From NCBI GenBank assembly GCA_003255025.1, contig QANY01013423.1, positions 2,221,779 to 2,285,778 of the forward strand: 64,000 bases of DNA. The letters are read 5' to 3'. The notes under the pieces were generated by a model. It ran no database searches and had not been told where the DNA came from. It was given only the letters and a program-made list of their open reading frames with translations. The stretch comes from Datisca glomerata. Taxonomy: Eukaryota; Streptophyta; Magnoliopsida; Cucurbitales; Datiscaceae. A program made the translations under genes and the position numbers. Of the stretch, positions 11,591-24,697 are shown piece by piece (positions within the stretch are counted from its first letter, which is position 1; every line of letters begins with the position of its first letter).

Positions 11591-13005
11591 AACTGATCAG
11601 ATTTTCACGGTTTGGTTGTATATGCATTTTAAGATTCGGTTCAGTTTTATATATACTCTTGAGGTTTGGTTCAGTTTTTTTTAGTAAAAACGGACTGAAG
11701 AGAATCATGAATAAGCCTATTAAGGGTGCCGCAACAGAACCCGGAATCAGAGCCCAAACATTACAGGATGTATAAAGAAAGCTCAGAGGCAGCAAGAAGT
11801 AAGCCCTGTTTATAGTGGCTCCGTCACTTGGAGCTTCACAAGGCAGTGTCCCCATAATCAGCCCTTCCCTTTTTCTTACGGGGAGAACATCAAAATTAGG
11901 ATACCTTAAACAACAAAATAAAAAAATAGTTAAAGTAGAAAGAAAAATAAAAAAAGTCACTTCAAAAAAAAAATTGGTGTAAAAAACGAGATTCCCGCGC
12001 CCAGTAAAATTAGATATAATTTTTATAAAATTTATATAATGTATATTATATATATGAATGTACATGTAATGTATTTAAGATATATTATATATATTATATA
12101 AATAATCGACGGCTGTCATACTTTTATACAAGTTGACCCCAAATTTTTTCGGTCACGTGATTTTTTTGGGTGCATCTAATGACTTTTTTGTTTGTTTGTT
12201 TATACTTAATGATTATTTTTTATGAATTTTTTTAATACATTACTACTTTTTTCTTACCTCCTTTATAAATACTTAGGGAAAAAAAGGCAACTGCATTTAA
12301 TAGATTAACTCATCTTAGAGTCTTAGAATTTAAGTCAATGATGATGATTAATTGATAGTCCAGAACTCTTCCTTCAGCAAATAAAGAAAATTATATAGTA
12401 TAGTCAATATACAGTACAATGAGCAATTTTTATGTACATGTATACATGAATTATGTACACACATATATATAATTTTATATACAAATATAAAAAAACGGCG
12501 TCCATACTACACAGGAACTTTAATGTAAAATAACCCAAAAAATTGAGAAATTATAGAGACTACTGACCATAATGTAACCGGTAGTCGTGTCCGTTAGATT
12601 GAAAAATTAATGATAAAGATCTATTTTGATTTAATTTTAAAAATAAATAAAAATAAATTTATTTTTTTTATTTTCGTGTTAAATAATCAGAACCATTATA
12701 TCTGAATTAATGGACCAAATTTAAAAAATATAGGATCCAGACCACATTATACAGTAAACCCAATAATTTCTCCAGCGTATGATAGCTTTAAAAATGAACA
12801 ATTTATCACATCACGCTTAAAAATATCAATTTAACATACAGGCACGCATTCAAAATTAAAATAAATAATTGATTATTTCACGTCACTTTAGAACTTATTT
12901 TAGAAAAAAAACTAACGTGTCTAATTATAATTTTTGGAGCACGTGGTGATAGAGTAAAATTTAAGCCATAAAACAAAATGAGCTTGACAGACAGGCCGTA
13001 ATAGT
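11591..13005. other. AT-rich intergenic region with a GGTTCGGTT-type fragment
   Basis: No gene was recognised. At 11580-11700 there are repeated GGTTCAGTTTT/GGTTTGGTT motifs like those found inside small plant hAT-type elements. A minus-strand open frame at 11529-12065 is long enough to notice but matches no family I know and is hydrophobic and low in complexity. The rest is AT-rich. Confidence 0.4.
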
Positions 13006-13007
13006 AG

Positions 13008-13493
13008 AGATGTGTAAGTGTTCTGAAAAAATTGTCCCCTCCCGAATTAAACGAGACGGGATGAGTTTTTTGTTTTAGTCCGGCTCGACGTGGCACAAAA
13101 TTTTTGTTTTGTACGGGACAGGACGGGACACGGACAAGAATTTTTGTCCCGACTGTGTCCCGTCTAGTCCCGATATATATACACTTTTTTTTATTTTAAC
13201 CTTAATTCTTTTTATTTTAAACTGTAATTGATTTTTAACCTTAATAACATAGTCTAAATCTCTAAAAAAAATGCCCCAAACAGTTCAAAAAGTCAAATTC
13301 AGCCCAAAACAGTCCAAAAAAACCAAAAAACACAATAAAAAATGGGGAAAAGCTCTTCCCGTCCCGTCCCAACCCCATCCCGTCCCGCTCAGGATTTTCT
13401 CTCCATACGAGACGGGAATAAAAAAAATAATCCCATCCCAATCGAGATGAGATAAAAAAAATTCAAAATCCATCTCGTCCACGCACACCCCTA
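13008..13493. mobile_element. Small non-autonomous hAT-like element (MITE)
   Basis: The left end TAGAGATGTGTAAGTG and the right end (reverse complement TAGGGGTGTGCGTGG) form a short imperfect inverted repeat of the common plant hAT type. The flanking 8-mers (CGTAATAG and TCTGATAG) match at 5 of 8 positions, a possible eroded target duplication. Inside are repeated GTCCCGTCCCG and GAGACGGGA blocks, an unusually GC-rich island in this AT-rich tract. No coding sequence is present. Confidence 0.5.
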
Positions 13494-13765
13494 TCTGATA
13501 GTGTAACATGTTGATGTGTAGTGTTTGTCAGTGTCTCACAGAGGTTCACTCTCCGTTCTTCCAAAATACAAATGACAATCAATATGACATACAAATTCCT
13601 ATATATTTCTAACAATAATGGTAATCTACCTATATCTATCAAAAAGGTTGATAGGGAGAAATGTTTGATTCTACCTGTTACTAAATTAAGTATTTGACAT
13701 TCTTTCTCATTGAATTTATTTGATGATGTTTTATTTTTTATATAATAATAATTTATTTATAGTTA
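13494..13765. other. Repeat fragments preceding a Helitron
   Basis: The segment 13520-13610 (GTCTCACAGAGGTT, CACTCTCC, then ACAAATGACAATCAATATGACA) resembles 16255-16340. The segment from about 13630 looks like a truncated 5' part of the same Helitron family as the complete copy that follows, so the Helitron at 13766 appears to have landed in an older relative. Confidence 0.45.
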
Positions 13766-14377
13766 TCTATACTATGTTAAAAAGAGTTTATAAGGGAGAA
13801 ATTTTTTATTCTCCTTTTTACCCTTTAAAATCTATTAAAATATAACACAAATTAGATATTTCACGTTTAATTTATTTGATAATATTTTAATTTTTATCCA
13901 ATAATAATTTGTTTATAGTTAGTAAAACAGTTTTTTTACAATCTTATGTAATTAGATACGTGAATATCCGTAGATTGATTTCAATATCGCTATAACTAAT
14001 ATTTAATTATAAGTCAATAATAATTTACTCATTATAAGTTAAAATTAAATATTTTATAATATTTATGCTATCAGTAACATGAATTTATATAAATACATTA
14101 ACATATTTTAAATATGAGAAACTATCTCTTAATATGATATAATTATTTTTTAAGAATATGACAAATTAGTAAAATAATATTATTTTATATGCTATTCAAA
14201 TAACACTAAAATTTTAATATTATAAACAAGCTATTATTATTAATATTTCATTTTAATATAGATGTAGAATCATTTTTAAAAATGAGGGTGCCTTTATTTT
14301 AACGTTAATATTAATTTAAAATTATATGTTTATTTAAAATTGGTTGAATACGTTCGAAGCACGTACGTGTCGGCTAG
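13766..14377 (+). mobile_element. Non-autonomous Helitron, 612 bp
   Basis: It begins TCTATACTATGTTAAAAAG directly after A (13765) and ends CTAG (14374-14377) directly before T (14378), as expected for Helitron insertion between A and T. Just before the end lies the hairpin-forming TTCGAAGCACGTACGTG. The body matches the minus-strand copies at 61558-62186 and 62589-63197 nearly throughout (shared internal strings include AATAATTTGTTT and AATATGATATAATTATTTTT). No Rep/helicase coding is present, so it depends on an autonomous partner. Confidence 0.75.
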
Positions 14378-14378
14378 T

Positions 14379-15093
14379 ATATATTAAAACGGGCTTAAGG
14401 GGAGAAAATTTTAATTTCTCTTTTTACCCTTTAAGCCTCACTAAATAAAGTATAAGATTAATTTTTTTATCTAAAATTTTTTATAATTATATTCACTAAT
14501 TATTCTCTTACTAATACTTTATAAAATTTAGTATTTTACATTATTATGTCATTGAGGTTCATGTATATGGTTTTAAAGGTTCTTATATCATAAACAAACG
14601 ATGAGTTATTTTCTATCTGTCATATTTGTTTTTTGTTTAACTTTTTTAGTTTTATAATAAATGTGATAATTTTCAATGTTCACTATCTGTAGTAAAATAG
14701 TTTTTCATATTTAGTTTTCTCTTCTCAAATAATTTTTTTAATTTTTTAATCTTATCTTATGATATAAATTTATTATGGTCATGCATTCGTGAATTAAAAA
14801 CTTCTTGTAGTATAAATTTATCATCTCGAGATGATGCAAAACTTAGTTAAGTTTTCTTCTATTTATAATAATTTTATTATAAATATATCATCTCTAGATG
14901 ATACACGATCTAATCAAATTTTCTTTTATTTGTAATAGTTTTATTAAATATGAAAAAATTATCACTATCATTTTTTATTTTAGATTTACATCATTTTGAA
15001 AGCTAGTGTATTTATTTCAACATTAATAATAATTTTAAATTTTATTATATAATTTTAAATCTCTTCAACACATGTGAAATGCCTTTCGATTAG
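14379..15093 (+). mobile_element. Degenerate Helitron directly after the previous one
   Basis: It starts TATATTAAAACGGGC (the leading TC is missing) immediately after the first Helitron's terminus. The opening GGGGAGAAAATTTT and TTTACCCTTTAAG resemble the family's 5' end. It ends near CGATTAGT at about 15087-15094, preceded by a weak ACATGTGAAATGC stem. This is a head-to-tail neighbour of the intact copy. The boundaries are approximate. Confidence 0.5.
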
Positions 15094-16340
15094 TATAAAT
15101 AAAAACCTATAAAAAATGACCACTTCTTTAAAAGAAATAACTGAAAATAGTTAGAATATTACAGTAATTCAATAAATGTTTGAATCTTTATTACACCTTT
15201 TGTTTGTTTTCATTCATTTGTAAGGGTACAAGGTTTAGTATATTAGCGAAAGGTCATTTTGTGTATATCTTAGTAAATACGTGATAAGAGAGAAGATGTA
15301 ATAAATAAGATAGTTTTTTTTATTATGAAATATACTGACTAAATAATTTGTCAAATTTATAGCGACCAAGAGACGTAGTAATCATTTATAGGTTAATTTG
15401 TCAAATCACTTAATAAATCATAAAACATTAACTTATAAATGATTGACGCATCATTTAATCACTTAAAACTTGATCAATTATTTAATAATCTTAGAATTAT
15501 TCATTTTTTATCCATTACCACTCTCTTCCAAATATATTTATTATTTGCTGTAATATAAATTTGTTTCTAGTTTGTCTTGGCAATCACAAATTCCCAAAGT
15601 TGTATATCTTTTTGTAATACCTATTGTAATTCACAAAGGATATGTTTACTTAGGGAGAGAATAAGATGGATGAAAAAAATTACCTTCTCTATTTCATTTT
15701 CACTTATTTACTGGAAACTGAAAAAATGTGTCCACACTTTTCTTTCTAGACGAAAGGAATTAAGTTCTCCTCTCTCAATTATCCTCGCATATTTCGACGT
15801 ATTTTAAAAATACCATCCAATTCGAAAAAATTCATAAAATACTCACTCACTTTAGACAAAAAAATGTCATTCACTCTTAATTAGTAAAATAAATAAATTA
15901 TTTTAATTCATAATAAAAAATAAATTATTTTATTTTATTGTTATTTTATTCATACTTATTATTAATTAATTTTAATTATTACGTTAAATAATTTATTTTA
16001 GTTAATAAATTGCTTTAATTAGTGAATTTAAATACACTGTTTCATTAATAAATTAAATATATATTTTAACTAGTTAAGTAAATGATTTATTTTATAAAGT
16101 AATTAAAATGTTAATTTAATTAGTAGATTATTAATCTAGTTTAGTTACTACTAGTTTATGTAGTTAGAAAATTAAAAGTGATTTATTATAATTAGTACTA
16201 ATTCACTTAAAACAAATCATTATAACATTAATTAGAAAGGCGGGATACAAGGTGGTGTTATTGTCTCGCAGAGGTTCCACTCTCCATGGACTATGTTCTA
16301 ATTTCAAATTACAAATTGACAATTAATGTGACAAATTATT
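15094..16340. other. AT-rich intergenic region with a dispersed repeat
   Basis: No gene seen. The stretch 15094-15280 (AAAACCTATAAAAAATGACCAC..., then TTTGAATCTTTATTA and ATTCATTTGTAAGGGTACAA) has a clear relative at about 36755-36960, again just after a Helitron-like end. Helitron and downstream sequence may therefore have moved or been duplicated together. Confidence 0.45.
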
Positions 16341-17290
16341 AAATATTTTTTGCGATAATATATATAAATGTGGTCAGAAGGAAAAATATTATTGGAAATC
16401 GTCCTACTACTTCATTAAATTTCTTCATTATCCTTCATAAATTTGAATATCTAATATAATATTTTAAATTAAATTATTAATGACACTTTAAGTTTTTAGA
16501 TATATCTACAAATTATCGATAAAAATTGTTGTGTACGTAACTAATAATTAAATAATTTAAAAACTAAAATCACATACCTCAATATGCGTGGAAGGAAAAC
16601 AACTCATAAAAAATGTTAAAAATAAATTAAACAAAATTTATTAGTCAAAATATATAATTAAGAAGAATAGAGTCCGAACAACTATATATATATGTTTGAA
16701 CGAATATGATATATTTTTATAAATTCTACAACACACATTCTCTATATCATTTCTTTCTACACATATATTGTGTGTTTAATAATATGTTATCTTCTTTTAA
16801 ATATTATAATAATTGAATTTTTATTATTTAATTTACCACATGCGAATGCATTTTTTTCAACAAAAACTGGTACTAGTCATTCATGGAATTTCTTCATTCT
16901 CCTTAATCGATTTTAAGATTTTATATAGTAAGCTTGATTTGAATCACATTGTACAAACTATTTTTAGAGTTTCTAAATTGCCTCTATAAATCTAATAGTT
17001 AAAATTTTGAAAATTAAGATAGCATAACTCAGTGGGCTCAATACGGATGGAACGAAAACAAAACTTACGAAATAACGTAAAAAATGAATCAAATATAAAA
17101 TTATTAGTTTAAATATATAATTGAAAAATATAATTTGAAACAACTATACATATTTCAATGAAATCTAATTTGCACATATTTGTAACTATTATATCTTTAT
17201 TTAGTACTTTTTCTTCTTTTAAAAATTCTATAATGGTTAAATTATTCTTGTTTAGTTTATCAGGTGTAATACACGTGTTAAAAGTTAGTC
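16341..17290 (+). mobile_element. Helitron-like remnants (two 3' ends)
   Basis: Two CTAGT/TTAGT-type ends occur: GGTACTAGT at about 16872-16880 after an ATGCGAATGCATTT stem, and AAAGTTAGT at about 17282-17290 after ACACGTGTT. The upstream text (TTTATAAATTCTACA, a pair of short open A/T blocks) recurs in the 36.0-36.7 kb region. This is a second, more eroded Helitron-like subfamily with no coding capacity. The limits are approximate. Confidence 0.4.
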
Positions 17291-18183
17291 TATATCTTAT
17301 TCAAAATGGTTTGAAGGGGAGAAATTTTAGAGAAACCTTCTATTTCTTTTTTTACCTCTCAAGATCTCTTAAAATATACTAAAAAATAGGTATTGCCTTT
17401 TCTTCATTTTCTTCATTTTCAATCATTTTATTGAAGGGGAACAAATTTTATCTCTCATTTTACCCCTCAAGCTTAAAATGATTGAAAATGGAGTAAATGA
17501 AAAAATAGGAGAAATACCTAATTTTTAGGATATTTTAAGGGAGCCTGAGGGTAAAAATATGTTTAAAAACTTCGAGGAGTAAATATGTTTATAATATATA
17601 TAGTTTAAAAAACTAAATATGTTTATAATATTGATTTCAAGGTTTTCTTTTGTATACAAGCAGTATTAATTTTTAGTTAATAAAAATTTAATTGTTAGTA
17701 ATTTATAAAAATTATATTTTGCAACAGTTATGTTATTAACAATATTGAAAATCCATAAAAATGAATTTGATAAAAATATTGATTTATGTTTCAATAATCT
17801 ATTAATGCAATAATAATTTCTTAGATAAAAATGATTCTCTAAAATATTCAAAGACCAATGCTGTATAGAATAATTTCAAGCATCTAATTTCAATTCAACA
17901 CATCTTATTTTACGTGCATTATGTTCGAGCACTAAATTTTTATTCTTAGATTTCTAATTAGTCACTAAGTACCTAATATATATTATACATAACATTCAAG
18001 CCACATTATTTGATGAGTGTCTCATATTTTTATCAGAGAGTGTGATTCTTATCTTATTTAATTCAATGTCTAATATGAAGTAAAAATTAGAATATATCTC
18101 TTATTTTATAATAAAGAAAGGAAATGAATATGCTTAAGTTTATTGCTATGTAGTTGGTAAATTAACGAAGAACCTAGACTTAT
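17291..18183. other. Helitron-like 5' fragments and AT-rich sequence
   Basis: From 17291 a CTATATCTTATTCAAAATGG start followed by GGGGAGAAATTTTAG resembles Helitron 5' ends in the window. At about 17430-17500 there is a partial inverted copy (GAAGGGGAACAAATTTTATC and, reversed, TAAGGGAGCCTGAGGGTAAAA). No gene is seen up to the LTR that starts at 18188. Confidence 0.4.
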
Positions 18184-18187
18184 CACG

Positions 18188-18868
18188 TGTGTTGGTGCCG
18201 AAAACTTCAACGGTGATCTTCATGCAATTTGCTCTTTGGTTGGAGCTCCTGGTATCATCAAAGTATGCAAACCACAAACAAGGAGTTGGGGGTGGTTGCC
18301 CCACCTTAGGGTCTCCGATGCCTAAGTCAGTATTAGTCGATATTTCAGCATGATTTCCTTAGAGGAGAGAAGACATACCTCTTCTGGCGATTAGGGGAAG
18401 TATTTTATACCTGACTCCTCGGGGTGAGGGAGGCGTGTCGAAGTAGCTTTATGGGACATGGAATATGTCTTTTCTAGCATTAATTGGATGGAAATGAGGC
18501 GATATTTGACATAAAGTTGGTGGATATTAAATGTTGATGTGCCTATGAAATGATCAGACGGAGTCTATCCTGTCATTTTTTTGCGACGATTAGACAGGTT
18601 GGGCGCTCGAGCATAGGAGAGGAGTGCCACCTTGGTCGTCACTTTTCAATGGGTAATGATGACTTCGCGCTCGGGGCTGATGGAGCTTTCCTTGGACTCT
18701 TATTCCTATTATTTCATGAGCTCGGGTCTGTACATCCTGAGTTTCATAGGGGCTGGCCAGTCGAGATCAGTTCCACTCCCTTTGTGGCGTAAAGAGTTTC
18801 CTAATTGAGCGTGACACATGTCATTATTTCACCAGTGATTAGGAAAATACCTATATCAACGTGCAACT
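18188..18868 (+). repeat. Left LTR of the outer retrotransposon
   Basis: It matches 30579-31270 along its full length with scattered substitutions and small indels, and is therefore an old pair. It begins TGTGTTGGTGCCGAAAAC and fades at GTGCAACTA. The sequence beyond 18868 differs from the flank of the right copy. Confidence 0.65.
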
Positions 18869-19228
18869 AGCCGAGGGTTTGGGTTGCATTCACTTAGCCA
18901 GGTCCAAAGACTTCATCGCCCGAGCTCTTTTGGATCGTAGAGGCACTTCATCTTAGGCACTTCATCCTTGTGTTTGAAGTCTGTCCCCTAGAGGGGATAG
19001 CGTCAGAAGGTATCAATTGCCTCCCCAACTTCTGCCGTGTGTCATTATATCCTTCCCGAGAGCTAATGTCGTCGACTTCTCAGGAACAGAGGCTCTATTG
19101 GAGCGTAGAGGCGCGTGGGGGAGCCTAAATCCTAGCTTTGTCATTTCACGTGGACGCGTCATTTCACTCATGTAGTTGACTAGATGATGTTTGGCTTCTC
19201 GAAATTCTCTCGTTGATTTGTGAAACAT
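18869..19228. other. Internal sequence of the outer retrotransposon, unassigned
   Basis: About 360 bp of more GC-rich sequence between the left LTR and the truncated copia LTR. No primer-binding site of a standard type is obvious just after the LTR. A minus-strand open frame here (19013-19279) matches no family that I recognise. Confidence 0.4.
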
Positions 19229-19600
19229 CCATACCAACTGTATGATGTGAAATAAATTAGTTGGGTATTTGAATATCATAGCTTTATTCTTGTGGGTCTA
19301 TTTGGTCTCAGTATTAGCTCATAAGGACAAGTATGAGAAACAAAATCAGTTAGACCAAAAATGTGTTTTGGATTAAGATACACTTCCCGAACTCATATGT
19401 GATGGGTGTCCATCACTAAATTAGTGAAGAGTAAAATTAATATTTAAATTAATTAATATGTTTATTTTCTAATTATTGGATAATTAGTAAATAAAAAATT
19501 AATTAATTAGTTGATAGGGAACAATTTAATTTATCAATTTAGATTGATGAATTTGGACACGGTATTAGCTCTAAGGGAGATGTAAAAATCGTAGAGAGCA
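19229..19600 (+). repeat. Truncated 5' LTR of the copia element
   Basis: This stretch aligns with about 27520-27880 of the complete 3' LTR. Shared strings include TAGCTCATAAGGACAAG, GTGTTTTGGA, GAAGAGTAAAATTAAT and TGAATTTGGACAC. Both the beginning and the end of the LTR are missing here. At about 19600 it joins integrase coding sequence directly, so the rest of the LTR, the primer site, gag and protease were deleted. Confidence 0.65.
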
Positions 19601-19693
19601 GTGGTTAAGTTCAAAGAGTACAAGGTTGTGGTTGAGAAGCAATTAGAGAAACAAATCAAAACACTACGATCCGATCATGGTGGAGAGTACTTG

Positions 19694-22563
19694 TGTAACG
19701 CCCCGATCCCCGAGGGTTAAACATACGTATAATTTCATAATTTTGAAATTTTCAATTCCAAACAAACCCTAATTTTGATAAAATTCCCAATTTGAAAATT
19801 CTTAATTTACCCATGATGGAAAACCCCTGGCCTTAAATAGCGAAAGCATTAAACTTATCCATAATCAGAATCTTAATCAATAAATAGCGGAAATGATAAA
19901 GTGTCTTAAATACATAATTAATAAAACCTCGAAGAACTGAATTAAATTCTGAAATAAAATCAAAACTTGAAATCCATAATTCCTGAAACTTTCACTTATC
20001 ATAATCCGTAGAAAATCATAACGTAAAATAAACTACTTAAATAATCAAGTTTAATAGAAATCATTTTCCTAAGTTCTAAATCAAATCATAAACTAAAAAC
20101 ATAAATTCCTCTGATCTAACTGGTTATGGCAGTCTCTCACTCATGCTGCTCGCCATCACCACATGCATCATAAATAACTGTGGGGGAATGAGTATTTTAA
20201 AATATTCAGTAAGCAAACTCACATAATAACATGCATCCACATGTCATAAATCCAATCATGACATAACGTAACTGAATTTGACATATAACATAGATGAAAT
20301 AAAGTAACGTACATGATCATGACATGGCTTAACATAACACGCAGATAACATGTGTTTCAAACAGAATCATTTAACAATCTTAATCATATATTGGCTTGGC
20401 ATATCCTCTAGTTAACAAACTGATCAGAACTGATCACACGTTAACTGAAACACATCATGATGAATTGGGCGACGAAACATATGGCACACATCAAGCGACG
20501 AAACAGATGACACTCATTGGGCGACAGTACAGATGGAACTCATATGTGATAAAAATGTGAACATATGGCACCTCATGAGTGACGGAAAACATTTATAGAT
20601 GACACCCAATGAATGACCGAAATATGAACAGATGACACCCTATGTGTGACGAAAGCATGAACAGATGACACCACATTCGTTTAAAAGAACATAACGTGAA
20701 TAGCCCTGATTTCTTGTTAACTAAAAGGTCATGCTTAAGTTCATATTTTGCTTAATTACCACTTGAATGAATTAACCTCATAACTTGCAGAATCTAACGT
20801 ATGGCAAAAATTAATCATATAATGCATACTGATACATATAACAGAATCAAACATGATAACATACTACGCAAAATCAGTCATACTCGGACATCTATCTTAT
20901 GATAATCACATTAATAACTGAACAGTATTCAATTATCAAAGTGTTAGTGAAATATAATAATTATTGAAAAATGGTTAAACAGATAATAAATATATGATAC
21001 AATTATAACATCAGAATCACATCATTATATAAGTCAATTTACACAAACATATGTGTGAAAGTAACATGCTGATAGACAATTAAAGCTGATGAGAATAACA
21101 CATATTACATTTATCTCACATGGGTCACATTACAATGTAAATTCACTTACACAAGCATATATATTTATCACACATGGGTCACATTATGATATAAATTCAC
21201 TTACACAAAGCATATACATTTATGACAACGGGAGTCACACCATCATGCAAGCCCACTTACCTGAAGCGGAAGAATGAATTAAACAATTAATGACCTGAAA
21301 TCAAAAAAATATAATCACTAAATTGTTTTGAAATAAAATAATACAATCACATTTTTAATATCATAAAATAAAAGAGAATTAATTAAAACGGTGCGAAGGG
21401 GTCTGAGCGAGGTCAAAAAATAATATATCGGGTCCAGAGTCAAAATATAAATCTTCGGGTCAAATGGTTCAGACCGGGCTGGTTCGGACCAGTCTGGTTC
21501 GATTTTATCTGATGGACTGGTTCAGGCCGGTCTGAGTAAATTGAACCGATTCGGTTCGTGATGAACCGGTTCAGGATAAGCAATTGGGTGCAAGACCCAG
21601 TTGCAGAACAAGAAAGTGAGAAAACATGGGGGAAAGAGAGAGAGAGAGAATGAGAAGGAGAGAGAAACAAAGAGGGGAAGAAAAACGGTGAGGGAATTTG
21701 AGAGGGGAAGAGAAAGAGGGGCGTAGAGAGAAGTAGAGAGAGACAGAGATAAAGAGAGAGAAATAGAGGGTGAGAGAAAGGGAAACAGAGGGAGAGAGAA
21801 AAGACAGAGAAAGACGAGAAGAAGAAAGAAATTGGGAGAGATAAACAGAAGGAGAAAGAGGCAAGGGGAAAGATCGAGAGAGAGCAACCATTAAGGAAGA
21901 AAATTAGAGAATAGATGGAAAATGAAATAGAGGGGGAAGAAACAGAGATGAAGATGAAAGAGAGGGAGACCGAAAGAAAGAGACAAAAACAGAGAGGGAG
22001 GGAGACGAAGCAAGGACAAGAGAGAGGGGAAAAAATAGAGAGAGAAAGAGATTAAAGGAAGAAATCAAGAAAGAAAGAGAAGAAGATTACCCAATTTCAA
22101 AGCTTGTAGCGGCCAAGGTTTAGAGAGAGAGACCAACGAAGAAGAAGAATTGCTCGCCTGCAGGGCTGCGCGGGTGAGAGGCTGCAAGGGGGAGGAGAGA
22201 GTTGAAGAACAAAGATTTGGAATATATATATTAGGTTAGGGCTAGCTTAGAGTGTATATGCATGTAGTGTGAGTGGTTTTCAATTGAGGGGTGAGATTGC
22301 CGAATTAAGGATAAAACATAGGGTTAGGGTAATACTAGAGTATACATAATAAGTATATGGCGTGAGTTAGATAGAGATAAAGGGAGAGATAGAAGCCATT
22401 AAAAAAACTCTTTTTAAATTCAATTTTAAACTAAATCATATATAATTAAAATTATTTTATCAAAATTATGAATAATCACTTTTTAAAAGCAAATTTTAAA
22501 ATCACTTTATCTTTTAAATCAATGTTACAAAAATGCTCATTTACGAAGGGTCAATATATTACA
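19694..22563 (+). mobile_element. Solo LTR, 2870 bp, inserted in copia integrase
   Basis: It starts TGTAACGCCCCGATCCC and ends TATATTACA, with the perfect 5 bp target duplication ACTTG on both sides (19689-19693 and 22564-22568). Deleting it together with one duplication restores the integrase frame. LTRs opening with TGTAACGCCCCGAT are common among plant Ty3/gypsy elements with long LTRs, so a gypsy (Tat/Ogre-like) origin is likely but not proven. It contains short tandem repeats (CAGATGACACC-type units, about 20460-20670, and ~54 bp units with CATGGGTCACA at about 21110-21250), a GGTTCGGACC-rich stretch (21450-21560) and a long purine tract. The short open frames inside it show no recognised domain. 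Confidence 0.8.
21603..22087 (+). repeat. ~485 bp polypurine (GA-rich) tract
   Basis: The plus strand is almost entirely G and A, with runs of GAGAGAGA mixed with GGGGAA and GAAGAA, and with very few pyrimidines. The long minus-strand frames here, full of Ser/Leu/Phe, are an artefact of this composition. Such tracts can adopt triplex (H-DNA) structures. It lies within the solo LTR. Confidence 0.8.
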
Positions 22564-24697
22564 ACTTGCTAGGAGAGTTCGAAGATTTTTTTAAGGAAGA
22601 AAATATTCTTTCTCAGCTTACAGCACATGACTCTCCATAATAGAATGGTGTGTCAGAGAGAACTAATCAAACTTTCATAAATGTGGTTAGATCCATGATG
22701 AGTTACTCACCCCTCCCAGATTCGTTCTGGGAATATGCCTAGGAAACAACTAACATATATTCTGAACCAAGTTCTGTCAAAGACGGTGTCTAGTACACCA
22801 TACGAAAGATGGAGTGGACGAAAATTATCGTAAGACGCCTTAGGATATGGGAATGCCCGACACACGTTCTAAGACTGAAGACTAGCAAGTTGGTTAGTCG
22901 ATCATAATTATGCATGTTTGTAAGATATCACAAGGGAACGAATGGATATGTCTTTTATAGTCCAACCGACAAGAAAACATGTGTGAGCACGAATGCATAT
23001 TTTCTTGAAGATGACTATATAAGAATTGTGAAGCCAAGAAGTGCACTTGTGATAGAGAAATTATTAAGTGGGAGGGCACAGACTCCTTAATCAGGAGCTA
23101 TTCCCAATTCAATAATGGAATAACCACATGAGGAGCCAGAGCCGACGGAGCCTTGACGTAGTTGGAGAGTTGTGAGACAACCAGACAGATACATGTCTTA
23201 TAGAGACGTCTTGACACCAGTCTCAGATAAGGATCATGATGAACCTGTTTCCTACTCGCAGGTCATGACTGGTCCTAAAGTAAACCTATGATAAGAAGCC
23301 ATTAATATTGGGATACAATCGATGAACTCGAACGAAGTTTGGAAACTTGTAGATCCTCATAAAGGGTAAAACCTGTAGGTTGTTAATGGATTTATAAGAA
23401 AAAAGAGGCCCGAATGAGAATGTGGAGATATTCAAAGCTAGGCTAGTAGTCAATGGCTATACCCAAAAGGAAGGTATCGACTACGAGGATGCCTTCTCGC
23501 TGGTGGTCATGCTTAAGTCCATCTGAATCCTCCTATCCATTGTTGCTACCCTCGATTATGAAATCTTGCAGATGGACGTTAAGACTGCATTTGTGAATGG
23601 CTATCTTGAAGAGTGCGTTTATATGGCTCAACCAGACGGGTTCATGGAGAAAGGCCAAGAGGGCAACGTTTGCGACCTGTTGAAGTCCATTTATGGACTT
23701 CAGCAAGTGCCCGGATCGTAAAATATCAGAATCAACACAATTGTCAAGAACTTTGATTTTGAACAGTTAGTGCACAAACTATGTGTGTCTAAGTTGATAC
23801 ATGAAGGGAAGACGGTTTTTCTAGTCTTATATGTGGATGATATTCTACTCATTGGAAATGATGTAGGAAAATTGTCATATGTCAAGATTTGGTTTGCAAA
23901 GCAATTTGATATGAAGGATCTTGGAAAAGCAGCATTTGTCTTAAGTATTCATATCTTTCGAGATAAGAAGAACATACATTAGCACTATCTCAAAGCAATT
24001 TACATTGATAAAATGATGAATCGTTTCAATATGCAAGACTCCAAAAAAGGATATCTTCTCTTTATGCATGGAGTCAGCATCTCCAAGGAGCAGTCTCCCA
24101 AGACTTCTTAAGAAGATGAAGACATGAGAAAGATTCCCTATGCCTCGTCGTGGGAAGTCTCATATATGCAATGCTTTGCACTAGGCCAAATATTTGCTAC
24201 ATCGTGGGCGTGGTGAGTCGTTTCCAATCTAATTCTGGAATCTAGCATTGGAATACCATCAAGCATATCCTCAAATATCTCAGAAGAACGAGAAACTACA
24301 TGCTTATGTATTCAGGTGTTGACTTGAATACGACGAGTTATACCGACTCCTATTTCTAAGAAGACAAGGGATCTAGAAGATCCACTTCAAGGTCGGTGTT
24401 AACCCCGAATGGTGGAGCAATAGCATGGAGAAGTATCAAGCAATCTTGCATTGCTTATTCTACCATGGAAGGTGAGTATGTGGCGGTTTCTGAAGCTATA
24501 AAGGAGGTTGTCTGGCTTAGAAAGTCCCTGAAGACTCTGGAAGTCGTTCCAGATGCTGACAAACCCATGACACATTATTGCGACAATAGTGAGGCTGTAG
24601 CAAACTCGAAGGAACAAAGGAGCCACAAAATATCCAAACACATAGAGTGAAAGTATCACGTCGTTAGATAGATTGTTCAACGTGGAGATGTTGTAGT

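Noticed and set aside
11529..12065. 178-codon minus-strand frame
   Set aside because: Hydrophobic, low complexity, matches no family I know, and has no clear start context.
18250..18262. TGGTATCATCAAA, resembling a tRNA-Met primer-binding site
   Set aside because: It lies inside both LTR copies (weaker in the right one), not just after an LTR, so it is not a primer site.
21440..21891. Three overlapping minus-strand frames of 76-121 codons rich in Ser, Leu and Phe
   Set aside because: They are the complement of the GA-rich tract and have no domain; composition alone keeps them open.
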